DNA from: Lacticaseibacillus hulanensis
GTDB lineage: Bacteria > Bacillota > Bacilli > Lactobacillales > Lactobacillaceae
Length of the DNA stretch: 43,517 nt
Assembly: GCF_004010095.1 (NCBI RefSeq)
Contig: NZ_RRYD01000026.1
Coordinates: 1 to 43,517 of the forward strand
Reading direction: 5' to 3'
Below are positions 8,562-16,953 of this stretch, piece after piece; within the stretch, counting starts at the first letter, position 1, and every line of letters starts with the position of its first letter. The position numbers and the translations under genes were made by a program. The notes under the pieces are model-generated. The model made no database searches, was not told the DNA's origin, and saw only the letters and a list, made by a program, of their open reading frames with translations.

Positions 8562-9176
8562 ATGAAAAAAATCAAATTACTAATTCCAATTATCCTTAGC
8601 CTCACGTTGCTGGCCGCTTGCGGAAGCCACACTAACGATGCCAAGAAGAGCAGTTCATCCTCCGTAGCGCTCAGTCCGGCCAACAAAATCGCCTACAGCC
8701 TGAGCGATTACGAGCGCATCAACCTCAATTTTTTGAGCAAAGCCAGCTCCGCCAAGCCGGATGCCTGGGTGAAAGCCGACGCTGATAACGCTTTTGGCAG
8801 CGAGACCGGTAATTCTTCATTCAAGGTTGCCGGCTTTGACGCCACCACGTACCAGTGGCGCAAAGGTAACAGCCGCATCACCATCACGTTTGCCGGTAAG
8901 GGCGGCAGCCGCGGCGCGTTCATGAAGAGCATCGTGAGCGCAACCAAGGCCAAGTCGAGCAAGGTGGCAACGCGCAAGGCGGCCGATACGATTAAGGTTG
9001 GCGACTCGGAAGCCAACGTCAAAAAGGCTCTGGGCACCGCCTATTCCCAAAGCGAGAACCGCACAAGTGATGGCCACATCCTGCACACATGGCAGTATAG
9101 TCTGGATGACGGCAGCAGCTTGACGGTCAAGTTCGACAACAGCAAGATCATCAACATCGCCTCGACGCCTAAGTAG
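8562..9176 (+). CDS. Putative lipoprotein with DUF3862/SmpA-like domain
   Basis: A 204-residue lipoprotein. The signal peptide ends in the lipobox LAAC (Cys at residue 20), followed by a Ser/Lys linker. Two similar halves follow: one around YSLSDYERINLNFLSK to ITFAGKGG and one around DTIKVGDSEANVKKALG to LTVKFDNSKI. Both have the layout of the DUF3862/BLIP-like beta fold (short helical motif, then beta strands, with the W-x-Y pattern THTWQYS-like in the second). Such proteins are envelope-associated; function unknown. GAGGAG lies eight bases before the ATG. Independent gene in a divergent arrangement with the membrane protein. Confidence 0.8.
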   Translation: MKKIKLLIPIILSLTLLAACGSHTNDAKKSSSSSVALSPANKIAYSLSDYERINLNFLSKASSAKPDAWVKADADNAFGSETGNSSFKVAGFDATTYQWRKGNSRITITFAGKGGSRGAFMKSIVSATKAKSSKVATRKAADTIKVGDSEANVKKALGTAYSQSENRTSDGHILHTWQYSLDDGSSLTVKFDNSKIINIASTPK

Positions 9177-9394
9177 GAACACGCGGGCCGCTTTGCGCTG
9201 CGGGGTTGGCCTCCGGGGCTGGGCTAGGCCTCGGGGGTACTTCGCCGCGTAAATCGTCTGGCGCCGGAAAACCGCCGTTTCCAGACTAAAGTCACAGTTA
9301 GCACCTGACTAGTACGCTATTTAAAGGTTAAGTTATCGTTTTAGCTTGTAACTCATACCATCAATCCTCAACGCAATTCTAAATTTTCCCCACC
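9177..9394. other. GC-rich gap after the lipoprotein gene
   Basis: The first 120 bases are GC-rich and can fold locally (GTCTGG near 9258 with CCAGAC near 9284), then the composition drops. No ORF with a ribosome binding site is seen. Confidence 0.4.
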
Positions 9395-9446
9395 AAAAAA
9401 GAGCATGTGCCAACCAGAAAGCTACTGGTCGTCACATGCTCTTTTT
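9395..9446. terminator. Bidirectional terminator, lipoprotein gene / ysnB
   Basis: A 14-bp perfect stem (9396-9409 with 9433-9446) with A and T runs on the outside and an inner ACCAG/CTGGT stem; it serves the convergent genes. Confidence 0.85.
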
Positions 9447-9477
9447 ATTGCCACGCAACTGCGCGTGCAGCCTATGC

Positions 9478-9987
9478 CTAACTAAAAACCTGCGTCAGTT
9501 CCGGGATGATACCCTTGCGTGATGCGTACTGAACCGTCACCTGGCTGCCTTGGACCTCAATCAGTGCGTACGTCCCGCCGAGGTTGCGCAGTTCGCCGCG
9601 TGGCTGGCTGATGCTGCCGGGGTTGATGCAGACAACGCCGGAGTGCTGCTCCGCCTTGGCGACGTGCGTGTGCCCGTAGATTGCAACCCGCGCGTTAACG
9701 GCACTGGCCGCAGCGACGAGTTTCTCCATGCCGAACCCGACGCCGTACAGGTGGCCGTGCGTCATGAAGATGGTCGTCCCCGCAATCGTCTTTGTCACCG
9801 TGTCCGGGAAATTATCATCAAAGTCCATGTTGCCCCGCACCGCGGCGTACGTCTTAAACAGTGGATTGTCATACCGCAGTTCGGAATCGCCCGCGTAGAA
9901 ATAGCCGTCCATATCGGGGTACTGAACCAGCAGTTCCTGCAAAATCAAGTCATCCCCGTGTGTGTCACTCACCGCCAAAATCCGCAT
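9478..9987 (-). CDS. YfcE/MJ0936-type metallophosphodiesterase (YsnB-like)
   Basis: A 169-residue calcineurin-like phosphoesterase. The metal-binding motifs are in order: SDTHGD (7-12), GD in YAGDSE, GNMD, THGH and GHTHV. This set defines the small YfcE/MJ0936 family, which hydrolyses phosphodiesters in vitro; the physiological substrate is unsettled. The start at 9987 has GGAGG with a seven-base spacer. It follows the MurI-RdgB fusion gene by 28 bases and is surely cotranscribed; the racE-rdgB-ysnB order is conserved in Bacillus. Confidence 0.92.
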   Translation of the reverse strand: MRILAVSDTHGDDLILQELLVQYPDMDGYFYAGDSELRYDNPLFKTYAAVRGNMDFDDNFPDTVTKTIAGTTIFMTHGHLYGVGFGMEKLVAAASAVNARVAIYGHTHVAKAEQHSGVVCINPGSISQPRGELRNLGGTYALIEVQGSQVTVQYASRKGIIPELTQVFS

Positions 9988-10015
9988 TAGATTACCTCCA
10001 GCATTGTCTTACTTC

Positions 10016-11452
10016 TTACTTCAGTGCATCAAGTTTGGCCCCGAGCGCGCGTAATGCGTTGCCCCGGTGGCTAATTCTGTTCTTCTCTTCCGTGGTTAGC
10101 TGCGCCATGGTCTTACCTAACTCTGGCAAGAAGAAGAATGGATCGTAGCCAAAGCCGTTGTCCCCTTCAGGCACGATGCCAATTACACCGTCAACACTGC
10201 CCTCAGCGACCACATCGTCTTGCGTGCGGCCAGGGTGTGACAGCACCAGCGTGGTCTTGAAGTGCGCGGTGCGCTTCTCCCGCGGAGTACCGCCCAGTTC
10301 TGCCAATAGCTTGGCGTTGTTGGCCGCATCGTTGTGCGCATCGCCGGCGTAACGCGCGGAGAAGACGCCCGGCGCCCCGTCCAGTGCGTCCACCATGAGC
10401 CCGGAGTCATCCGCCAGCACTGGCAACCCCAGCTGCTCACTATAACCATGCGCCTTCAGCTTCGCGTTCTCCTCGAAGGTTGTGCCCGTTTCGTCGACGG
10501 TCGCAACGTTCGGGAAGTCGGCCAGACTCTTGACGGCAATGCCGCGCTTGGCGAAGAACTTGGCGATTTCACTGACCTTACCCTTGTTCGTCGATGCGAC
10601 CACGACGGTTTGACCATTTTCGGCAAAATCTTCGACGTAGTGGTCGGCCTCACCCGTAATTGTCACGTGCTGGGCCGTCAGGTTGTCCAACCCGAGCCAG
10701 TCCGCCGCGATGGTTTTGAACATTGCCGGGTGGCCCGTCGTGTAAAACTCGCGCGTGCCCGTCTTGGTCTGGGGGTTGGCCATATCAAAGTAATCGAGCA
10801 ACACCGACACTTCGCTGACCGTTTCCGCGCCGGAGTCGATTAGCTTCACGTTCTTGCCCATCGTTTCCTGGATGAACGGCCGCAGAAGTGGGTAGTGCGT
10901 GCACCCCATTACCAGGGTGTCGACGTTCGCCGCCACCATCGGCTTCAGCGTTTCGCTAACGACCCGCTCAGCAATTGGGTCGGCGTACTCGTTGCTCTCG
11001 ACGACTGGCACGAACTTAGGTGCAGCCAGGCTGGTGACGGACAGGTTTTCGTTGCGCCGGTGCAGCGCCTTCGCGTAGGCATCGCTGCGCACGGTCCCCT
11101 CCGTGGCGATGACGCCAATGCGGCCGGTGCCCGTGGCCTTGACCGCTGCCCGCGAACCAGGCACAATCACGCCAACGACCGGAATGTCCAGGTGCTCCTT
11201 CAGTGTATCAAGTGCGGCGGCCGTAGCCGTGTTGCACGCAATTACGAGCATCTTGATGCCCTTCTTGCGCATGAAGTTGGTCATCTGCCAGGTGAACTGC
11301 ACCACCTGTTCCGCTGGCCGGGGACCGTACGGCAAACGTGCTTGGTCCCCAAGAAAAATGACGTTCTCGTGGGGAAGTTGCCGCAAAGCCTCCTTGACGA
11401 CGGTCAATCCGCCGACACCGGAATCAATAAAACCAATTGGTGCTTCCTTCAT
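10016..11452 (-). CDS. Fusion of glutamate racemase (MurI/RacE) and XTP/dITP diphosphatase (RdgB)
   Basis: One 478-residue reading frame holds two enzymes. Residues 1-265 are glutamate racemase, with IDSGVGG at the N terminus and the two catalytic cysteines in IACNTAT (Cys73) and MGCTHYP (Cys184); it makes D-glutamate for peptidoglycan. Residues 282-478 are an RdgB/Ham1 inosine/xanthosine triphosphate pyrophosphatase, with ASTNKGK, LADDSGL, FGYDPFF and SHRGNAL; it removes deaminated purine nucleotides. A linker of about 20 residues joins them. The genes are adjacent but separate in Bacillus. The ATG at 11452 is chosen over a TTG two codons upstream because GAGGG lies eight bases before it. 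A GCAACGC/GCGTTGC hairpin (11475-11497) sits in the leader. Cotranscribed with the downstream phosphodiesterase. Confidence 0.95.
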   Translation of the reverse strand: MKEAPIGFIDSGVGGLTVVKEALRQLPHENVIFLGDQARLPYGPRPAEQVVQFTWQMTNFMRKKGIKMLVIACNTATAAALDTLKEHLDIPVVGVIVPGSRAAVKATGTGRIGVIATEGTVRSDAYAKALHRRNENLSVTSLAAPKFVPVVESNEYADPIAERVVSETLKPMVAANVDTLVMGCTHYPLLRPFIQETMGKNVKLIDSGAETVSEVSVLLDYFDMANPQTKTGTREFYTTGHPAMFKTIAADWLGLDNLTAQHVTITGEADHYVEDFAENGQTVVVASTNKGKVSEIAKFFAKRGIAVKSLADFPNVATVDETGTTFEENAKLKAHGYSEQLGLPVLADDSGLMVDALDGAPGVFSARYAGDAHNDAANNAKLLAELGGTPREKRTAHFKTTLVLSHPGRTQDDVVAEGSVDGVIGIVPEGDNGFGYDPFFFLPELGKTMAQLTTEEKNRISHRGNALRALGAKLDALK

Positions 11453-11547
11453 CTTCAAATCCCTCTTCTAAGTGGCAACGCGAAATCGCGGCGTTGCGCG
11501 CCAAAATTTGTGCCTATCTTGCATCTCGGTTAAAACCCTGAAACTAC

Positions 11548-11576
11548 ATTGTCATCCGCTTCCAGTAAAATTTCAA
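11548..11576 (-). promoter_or_regulatory. Candidate promoter of racE-rdgB operon
   Basis: TTGAAA (11571-11576) and GACAAT (11548-11553) on the minus strand are 17 bases apart, giving a leader of roughly 90 bases. Confidence 0.45.
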
Positions 11577-11690
11577 GGGGCAAAGCCGCAAGTTAAACTA
11601 ATCAACCTTTTTTAACGAACGTTTGCCCACAAATTACACTTGTTTGCCAACTTTTTACGTTCCCTAATGTTTTTTGGGCCGTGGATTCTG

Positions 11691-11696
11691 TATACT
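11691..11696 (+). promoter_or_regulatory. Candidate -10 box of yslB-like gene
   Basis: TATACT, preceded by TG, lies 26 bases before the start codon. The -35 region is T-rich but poor. Confidence 0.45.
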
Positions 11697-11722
11697 GAAT
11701 GTATTATCTAGGAGGCGTCAAA

Positions 11723-12166
11723 ATGGCGGAACCACAATACACCGACTTAATGCACGGGGACGATACGACCCCACTGTTCGGGCAGCTAATGCTGCGCGAC
11801 GTCGTTTTACCAGATTTACTGGGTGAGCAGGCTAGTACAATCACGTACTTTGCTGGTCGCGACCTTGCCATGCGCCTACCAGTTCCGGACGACCAGATTC
11901 CGGCTGTGTTCAGTGCGCTCGGACTCGGCAGCTTGCAGCAAGACAAGATGAAGCTCAAGCTGCGGACGTACACGCTGACGGGGACTCCCGTTAACGTGCG
12001 GCTGCAAAACTTCAAGCAAGCCGACTTCCAGTTCGAGGCCGGACTTTTGGCCCAGCTCATTCAGCAAAAACTCGGCATGACCGCCGAGGCGACAAGTACG
12101 GTGCACGGCACGACCGTCACGTTCACCGTCGGCATCGACCCAAGTGAGGAGCAGCAAATCATCTGA
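11723..12166 (+). CDS. DUF2507 (YslB-like) protein
   Basis: A 147-residue protein of the DUF2507/YslB family, recognised from the opening YTDLMHGDDTTPLFGQLMLRDVVLPDLLG and the family-typical length. The fold belongs to the V4R/heme-NO-like group by family knowledge; no function has been established. No signal peptide or membrane segment. The ATG at 11723 has GGAGG seven bases upstream; an earlier in-frame start at 11699 lies within the promoter. In many Firmicutes it sits, as here, between thioredoxin/mutS2 and racE. It is transcribed divergently from racE and converges on trxA. Confidence 0.82.
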   Translation: MAEPQYTDLMHGDDTTPLFGQLMLRDVVLPDLLGEQASTITYFAGRDLAMRLPVPDDQIPAVFSALGLGSLQQDKMKLKLRTYTLTGTPVNVRLQNFKQADFQFEAGLLAQLIQQKLGMTAEATSTVHGTTVTFTVGIDPSEEQQII

Positions 12167-12234
12167 TCCAAGTTTGCGCGCCCGCTGCCCGCAATTACGG
12201 GGGCAATAGCCACCAGCATCATTATTACATTGCA

Positions 12235-12273
12235 CCAAAAAAGCCAAGGCGAAAAATCGCCTTGGCTTTTTTT
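12235..12273. terminator. Bidirectional terminator, yslB / trxA
   Basis: A 16-bp perfect stem (12237-12252 with 12257-12272), with A6 and T7 runs, between convergent genes. Confidence 0.93.
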
Positions 12274-12276
12274 GAA

Positions 12277-12588
12277 TTAGTCTGTGTACTTGTTCAGAAT
12301 CTCTTCCAGCTGGTCCTTCGTGTGGTAACCCACAATCTGTTCCACCGGCTTGCCATCCTTCTTGATGAGCAGGGTTGGGATTGCCTGGATACCAAAGCTC
12401 TTAGGGGTTTCTGGGTTAGCATCAACGTCCATCTTGGTGAACTTAACGTTGTCCATGCTTTCGTCCAGCTTCTCAACTACTGGTGACTGCATGCGGCAAG
12501 GACCACACCAAGTTGCCCAGAAGTCCGTGAGAACGACACCAGTGTCGGTTTCAGCTGCAAAATCCTGATCAGTAACTACTTTAACCAT
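12277..12588 (-). CDS. trxA: Thioredoxin
   Basis: A 103-residue thioredoxin with the redox motif WCGPC at residues 27-31, the cis-proline loop AIPT and the usual length. It reduces disulfides in the cytoplasm, for example in ribonucleotide reductase and in the thiol peroxidase encoded 4 kb away. The ATG at 12588 has GAGGGGG seven bases upstream. Own promoter and terminator, next to mutS2 as in Bacillus. Confidence 0.97.
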   Translation of the reverse strand: MVKVVTDQDFAAETDTGVVLTDFWATWCGPCRMQSPVVEKLDESMDNVKFTKMDVDANPETPKSFGIQAIPTLLIKKDGKPVEQIVGYHTKDQLEEILNKYTD

Positions 12589-12644
12589 GAGATTTCCCCC
12601 TCAAATTTACGCCGGCACGCCCGACGCTTACCTTTTGTAAGTTC

Positions 12645-12674
12645 ATTCTATCATGTTGGCCCAGTCTTTGTAAA
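12645..12674 (-). promoter_or_regulatory. Promoter of trxA
   Basis: TTTACA (12669-12674) and TAGAAT (12645-12650) on the minus strand, 18 bases apart, with TGA before the -10 (extended -10). Confidence 0.6.
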
Positions 12675-12786
12675 CCCCAAGCAAAACCGTAACGTCTTGG
12701 GCGTGGCAGTGCCACAATTCCTTCGCTTAATCCGTTCGGCGCATTACCACCATCGGGTAAAGCCCGGCCCAACTTAATGAGTGCTG

Positions 12787-15144
12787 CTACTTGAATTCGA
12801 CGATGGTTGCCCCGCTACCACCGGCGTTGGCCGGCGCGTAACCAAACTTCTTCACGTTGCGGTTGCGCTTCAGGTACTCGGTCACCCCGTTGCGGATTGC
12901 CCCGGTGCCGAGTCCGTGGACAATCGTCACGGTTGGGTAATTGGCGAGCAGTGCTGCATCGATGTACCGGTCCAAGTTGGCCATGGCCTCGTTGTACCGC
13001 TGTCCCCGCAAATCCAGGGTCGCACCCGGACCGCTGTTAACGCCCTTCAGGTGGGCCATCTGCCGCTTTGGCTTCTCCTGGTTCGGTTCCTTCAGCTTCT
13101 CCAGTCCGTCTTCAGCGACCGTCATCTTGATGATGCCGACCTGGACCTGCCACTGATGGTTGTCCAGCTTCTGCACCAGCGTCCCGTTTTGCCCATACTG
13201 CAGCACCTTGACCGTGTTGCCGACCTTGAGTGACTGCTTGGCTCGTGCCTTCTTCAGCACCTTGTTTTGGGCCAGTGGTTCATCTTCGTGCAACTTGGAC
13301 AGACGCGTCTTGGCGTCAATCAGCTGGTTGTCCTTAATCATCCGGGGCGCCTGCTGCTGGAGCTTGCGCAGTTCCTTGATAATCTTGTCGGCTTCGGCCT
13401 GGGCGTGCATCACGAGCGCGTTCGCCTTGGTCTTGGCTTCCTTAAGCTGGGCATCCTTGCGCGCGTTCAGGTCGGTGTAGGCACTCTCGAGCTCGTTGTG
13501 CAGCCGGGTTGCCTCATCCAGTTCCCGCTGCAGGTTCGAATCGGTCATGGCCGCCGCCTGCCGCTCTTTTTCGAGGTCGGAAATCATGTCATTGAGCTCG
13601 TGTGAGTCACTGCTAATGAGTAGCTTGGCCCGGTCGACAATCTGCTGATTAAGGCCCAGCCGCGCGGCAATTTCAAAGGCGTTACTGCGCCCCGGCACCC
13701 CAATGAGCAGGTGATAGGTCGGCTGGAGTGTGTCCACGTCGAAGGCCATGGAGGCGTTAATCGTGCCCGGCGTGTTGTAACCGTACAGCTTCAGTTCCGG
13801 ATAGTGGGTGGTGGCAACGACATCCGCGCCAATTTCGCCAACCGCATCCAGAATGGCGATTGCAAGCGCCGCCCCTTCTTGCGGATCCGTGCCGGCACCC
13901 AGCTCGTCAAACAGCGCGAGCGAGTGGTCATCAATGTGGTCCAGAATGTCCACGATGTTGGCCATGTGCCCGGAGAACGTACTGAGGTTCTGCTCGATTG
14001 ACTGCTCATCCCCAATGTCCGCGAAGATGTTGCTGAAAATGGCAACGGTGCTGTCCTCGTCAGCCGGAATAAACAAACCGGCCTGGGCCATAATCTGCAG
14101 CAACCCCAGCGTCTTGAGCGTGATGGTTTTCCCACCCGTGTTCGGCCCGGTAATCACGATTGCCTGGTAATCCTCGCCCAGCTTGATGTCATTGGCGACA
14201 ACCTTGGACTGGTCCAGCAGCGGGTGCCGCGCCTGGTGCAAATCAACCAGGCCCGCCGCGGAAATGTGCGGCTGACTAGCCTTAATTTCGGCGGCGTACT
14301 TGGCCTTGGCGTTGATGAAGTCAAAGTAGCCCAGGATCCGCGCGTTATCAAACAGCTGGTCAATGTACGGAACGACTTCTTCACTTAATTCCGCCAGAAT
14401 GCGGGCAACTTCCTGGTCTTCGCGCAACTGGGCCTGCCGCAGCCGGTTGTTCATGTCAACAATGGCTTGCGGTTCGATGAACAGGGTCTGCCCCGACGCA
14501 CTCTGGTCGTGGACAACACCGCCGAAGTGGTTCTTGTTCTCGGCGCGCACCGGAATCACGTACCGGTCATCACGAATGGTGATAATCGGGTCGCTCAGGT
14601 ACTTGGCACTGTTGCCCCGCGTGAAGCTTTCCATCCGCTCGCGAATTTGGCCCTCGAGCGTCTTGATGGAACGCCGAATCTCGCCGAGCTGGGCACTCGC
14701 GGTGTCCATCACGTGGCCGTCATCCTCAATTGACGTCTTGAGCCGACGTTCCAGCGCTGGCAACACGGTCAGCTGGCCCTGCAGCGCGTAAACGTGCCGC
14801 AGTTCGACGTTCTCGGCCATGTCGGTCAGAAAATCATCGACCCCACTGACGGTCCGCAAAACGCGACTGATGCCGGCAAGTTCTTCACCGTTCAGCACCC
14901 CGCCGATGCGAACCCGCTTCAGGCTCTGCGCAATATCCGGCAGGCCAGGCACGGGAATCCCGCCCCGCAACCGCAAGATATCGACGCCATCCGCCGTATC
15001 CGTCAGCATTTCATTTACCTTATCTGCATGCGCCCGTGGTTCGAGGCGCGCTGCCATTTCCTGACCCTTGGCCGTGACCGTGTAGCGCCCAAGCGCTGCA
15101 CGAATGCGACCGAACTCCAAGGTCTGGAGAATTTTTTTATGCAT
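12787..15144 (-). CDS. mutS2: MutS2 endonuclease/ribosome-rescue ATPase
   Basis: A 785-residue MutS2. The core and lever domains occupy residues 1-310; the ABC-type ATPase has Walker A GPNTGGKT near residue 333 and Walker B ALFDELGAGTD near 410; a coiled-coil KOW-linker region follows (about 510-640); and the Smr domain lies at about 705-785 (LDLRGQRYNEA, then VHGLGTGAIRNGV). MutS2 lacks the mismatch-recognition domain of MutS. In other Firmicutes it suppresses homologous recombination and splits collided ribosomes. The ATG at 15144 has GAGG seven bases upstream. A terminator lies between it and cvpA, so its level is probably lower than that of zapA-cvpA or set by read-through. Confidence 0.96.
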   Translation of the reverse strand: MHKKILQTLEFGRIRAALGRYTVTAKGQEMAARLEPRAHADKVNEMLTDTADGVDILRLRGGIPVPGLPDIAQSLKRVRIGGVLNGEELAGISRVLRTVSGVDDFLTDMAENVELRHVYALQGQLTVLPALERRLKTSIEDDGHVMDTASAQLGEIRRSIKTLEGQIRERMESFTRGNSAKYLSDPIITIRDDRYVIPVRAENKNHFGGVVHDQSASGQTLFIEPQAIVDMNNRLRQAQLREDQEVARILAELSEEVVPYIDQLFDNARILGYFDFINAKAKYAAEIKASQPHISAAGLVDLHQARHPLLDQSKVVANDIKLGEDYQAIVITGPNTGGKTITLKTLGLLQIMAQAGLFIPADEDSTVAIFSNIFADIGDEQSIEQNLSTFSGHMANIVDILDHIDDHSLALFDELGAGTDPQEGAALAIAILDAVGEIGADVVATTHYPELKLYGYNTPGTINASMAFDVDTLQPTYHLLIGVPGRSNAFEIAARLGLNQQIVDRAKLLISSDSHELNDMISDLEKERQAAAMTDSNLQRELDEATRLHNELESAYTDLNARKDAQLKEAKTKANALVMHAQAEADKIIKELRKLQQQAPRMIKDNQLIDAKTRLSKLHEDEPLAQNKVLKKARAKQSLKVGNTVKVLQYGQNGTLVQKLDNHQWQVQVGIIKMTVAEDGLEKLKEPNQEKPKRQMAHLKGVNSGPGATLDLRGQRYNEAMANLDRYIDAALLANYPTVTIVHGLGTGAIRNGVTEYLKRNRNVKKFGYAPANAGGSGATIVEFK

Positions 15145-15202
15145 TTATTTTTCCTCGTATTGTGCTTCGTGAATCCTGCTTGCAAAGTATCTTTGCCCAC
15201 GC

Positions 15203-15234
15203 AAAAAGGGTACGGCGACCGCCGCACCCCCTTT
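15203..15234 (-). terminator. Terminator at the end of cvpA
   Basis: GGGTGCGGC pairs with GCCGTACCC on the minus strand, followed by TTTTT. It begins right at the cvpA stop codon and precedes mutS2. Confidence 0.75.
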
Positions 15235-15778
15235 ATGCATTCACAATCCACCAATTAGCAAGCAGTTGTGATAGAACCGGTGTATACCGAACCATTAATA
15301 TCGCCATGTGCGAGTTCCCCAGCATTGTTTGAATGCCATCAACCGGGATGAGCGCGATTAGGTACAGTAACATGACCATGAACAGGTAGCCGCACAGGAA
15401 GTTGAGCACCCCACCGGCTAGCCAGTTAACCGTTTCGTCACTGATTGCATCAAACTGCAATTCATTGACGGTCAGGGCAATCAGGTGCACTACTACCCAG
15501 CAAATTGCCAGAACGAACATGAAGGCAATGCCGTAGTAGAACGCACCATCGAGTTTGACCCCCACGCTACTGGTGAAAAACACGAACTTACTGTCGGGCG
15601 TGGCCGAGGGGTATGGTACCCAAAGTTCGAGTAATGGTCGAAATACACCGGCTAGGAGCCGGGCAATAAAAAAGCTGATAATGTAGCCAACTGTGTAAAC
15701 ACCCTGCAGCTTAAACCCGCGCCGAGCGCCTATGTAAAAACAGTAGGCTAAAAAAATCAAGATAACCAGTGATAACAT
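15233..15778 (-). CDS. CvpA family membrane protein
   Basis: A 181-residue CvpA-family protein (Bacillus YshB). The N terminus MLSLVILIFLAYCFYIGARRGFKLQ is the typical first helix with a Gly-Arg-Arg-Gly turn; about four helices follow, including the amphipathic, Gly-rich GYIISFFIARLLAGVF. Named for colicin V production in E. coli; in Firmicutes the function is undefined but tied to envelope and division genes. The ATG at 15778 has GGAGG at eight bases. Lies 17 bases after zapA and before mutS2, the conserved order. Confidence 0.9.
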   Translation of the reverse strand: MLSLVILIFLAYCFYIGARRGFKLQGVYTVGYIISFFIARLLAGVFRPLLELWVPYPSATPDSKFVFFTSSVGVKLDGAFYYGIAFMFVLAICWVVVHLIALTVNELQFDAISDETVNWLAGGVLNFLCGYLFMVMLLYLIALIPVDGIQTMLGNSHMAILMVRYTPVLSQLLANWWIVNA

Positions 15779-15795
15779 CCAAATCCTCCGCTAAC

Positions 15796-16032
15796 CTACG
15801 CCTCGTTGTCCTGCTGCCTCGTCTGCGCCGTCACCTGATCGGACAACGCGTTAAACGCAAGCAATACTGCAGCGTCTTCACGGCTTAAGTTTGGCTGGAG
15901 ACGGTGAATCTGAGCCAACTGGTCATTGAGGATTTGCGTCACAGCGCTAAAATGGTCCGTACTACCCGGACCAATTAAGGTATAGCTTCGGCCCGCAATG
16001 GTCGCCTTGTACCGTCGTTTCTCTTCCGCCAT
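15796..16032 (-). CDS. zapA: Cell division protein ZapA
   Basis: A 78-residue ZapA. The N-terminal part (RRYKATIAGRSYTLIGPG) forms the family's small beta unit, followed by the helical dimer region with DEDAAVLLAFNALSDQ-like pattern. It cross-links FtsZ filaments and supports Z-ring assembly. The ATG at 16032 is preferred because GGGAGG lies eight bases before it. First gene of the zapA-cvpA-(mutS2) unit. Confidence 0.92.
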   Translation of the reverse strand: MAEEKRRYKATIAGRSYTLIGPGSTDHFSAVTQILNDQLAQIHRLQPNLSREDAAVLLAFNALSDQVTAQTRQQDNEA

Positions 16033-16095
16033 GTCCGCACCTCCCAATTGTGCACAAAATTATATAGTGATTTTACCATTTGTATGGTCGCAAAG

Positions 16096-16131
16096 CAAAA
16101 GCACACCGGGGGTAATCACGGTGTGCTTTTG
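16096..16131 (-). terminator. Hairpin terminator downstream of tpx
   Basis: A 13-bp perfect stem (16096-16108 with 16119-16131) with T-rich sequence after it on the minus strand; it separates tpx from zapA. Confidence 0.65.
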
Positions 16132-16219
16132 GATTTGGTGTAATGTTTTAATCTGGGGTAATCTACGGGTGAGCTTTGGAAAATGCGGGATGGAGTCGAG
16201 GTGGCCGAAATGGGTGGCC

Positions 16220-16350
16220 TAGTCGAGCTCCGTGTCGTAGTCGAGCTCCGCGGGCCAGAAGTCTGCGGCTATCCACGAATCGAGTCTGATGGGAAAAACC
16301 GCCCATCAAACTCGATTCGCCGATAGTCCTCAACTTCTGATCAGCCCGCT
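16220..16350. repeat. Imperfect 130-bp palindrome between tpx and zapA
   Basis: The core is an 18-bp arm pair with one mismatch (16276-16293 with 16302-16319) around an eight-base loop. Pairing continues outward in blocks: CTATC with GATAG, CAGAAGT with ACTTCTG, and a GC-rich block near each end. A 13-base direct repeat, TAGTCGAGCTCCG, occurs at 16220-16232 and 16238-16250. It holds no gene. It could be a MITE-like element or a structured RNA in the tpx 3' region. Confidence 0.7.
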
Positions 16351-16360
16351 CCGCTCTGTT

Positions 16361-16858
16361 TTACTTTTGGTGTCCTTCCAAATATGCCAACGCGCTTGAG
16401 TAATCTGGTTCTTCGGTTTGTTCGAGGACTAGTTCCCGGTAGACAATCTTGCCGTCTGCGTTGATAATCCAGACGCTGCGGGCATCGGTGTTGTTTTCGG
16501 CAACGTAAAGGCCCATCGCCTGCCCAAATGACTTGTCCACATCGGACAGCAATTGCATCTTCTGCACGCCCTCTGCGGCGCACCAAGACTGCTGTTCGCT
16601 GGCTGGGTTTGTGGAAATTGTGACGAAGTTGATGTCCGTGAAGTTATCCGCGTTCACGTTGAACTTCTTCGTGGACAAACTGCAAACGCGGGTGTTGATA
16701 TCTGGTACCACGCTGATTAGGGTCAGCTTGCCGGCCAAATCTGCTGGCGTGACCGCTGAGCCATCCGCTGCCTTGACCCGAAAGTCCGGCAGCTGGTGCC
16801 CAATCATTGGAGCCTTACCGCTTGTTTCTTGCTTAACGCCGTGACGTGTGATTTCCAT
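16361..16858 (-). CDS. tpx: Thiol peroxidase
   Basis: A 165-residue atypical 2-Cys peroxiredoxin of the Tpx family. The peroxidatic cysteine is Cys59 in VVPDINTRVCS and the resolving one is Cys93 in SWCAAEG, the normal positions. It reduces hydrogen and alkyl peroxides with electrons from thioredoxin, useful in catalase-poor lactic acid bacteria. The ATG at 16858 has AGGAGGG at eight bases. Single gene with its own extended -10 promoter. Confidence 0.95.
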   Translation of the reverse strand: MEITRHGVKQETSGKAPMIGHQLPDFRVKAADGSAVTPADLAGKLTLISVVPDINTRVCSLSTKKFNVNADNFTDINFVTISTNPASEQQSWCAAEGVQKMQLLSDVDKSFGQAMGLYVAENNTDARSVWIINADGKIVYRELVLEQTEEPDYSSALAYLEGHQK

Positions 16859-16879
16859 AATATATCCCTCCTAAGGCTA

Positions 16880-16888
16880 ATAATATCA
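16880..16888 (-). promoter_or_regulatory. Candidate extended -10 of tpx
   Basis: TGATATTAT on the minus strand fits TGnTATAAT and lies about 22 bases before the start codon. Confidence 0.45.
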
Positions 16889-16953
16889 GGGTCACAGGTT
16901 AAAAACCAGCCAGTAATCCCGACAATCAGCGTGAACACCAGTAATATTCCGCA

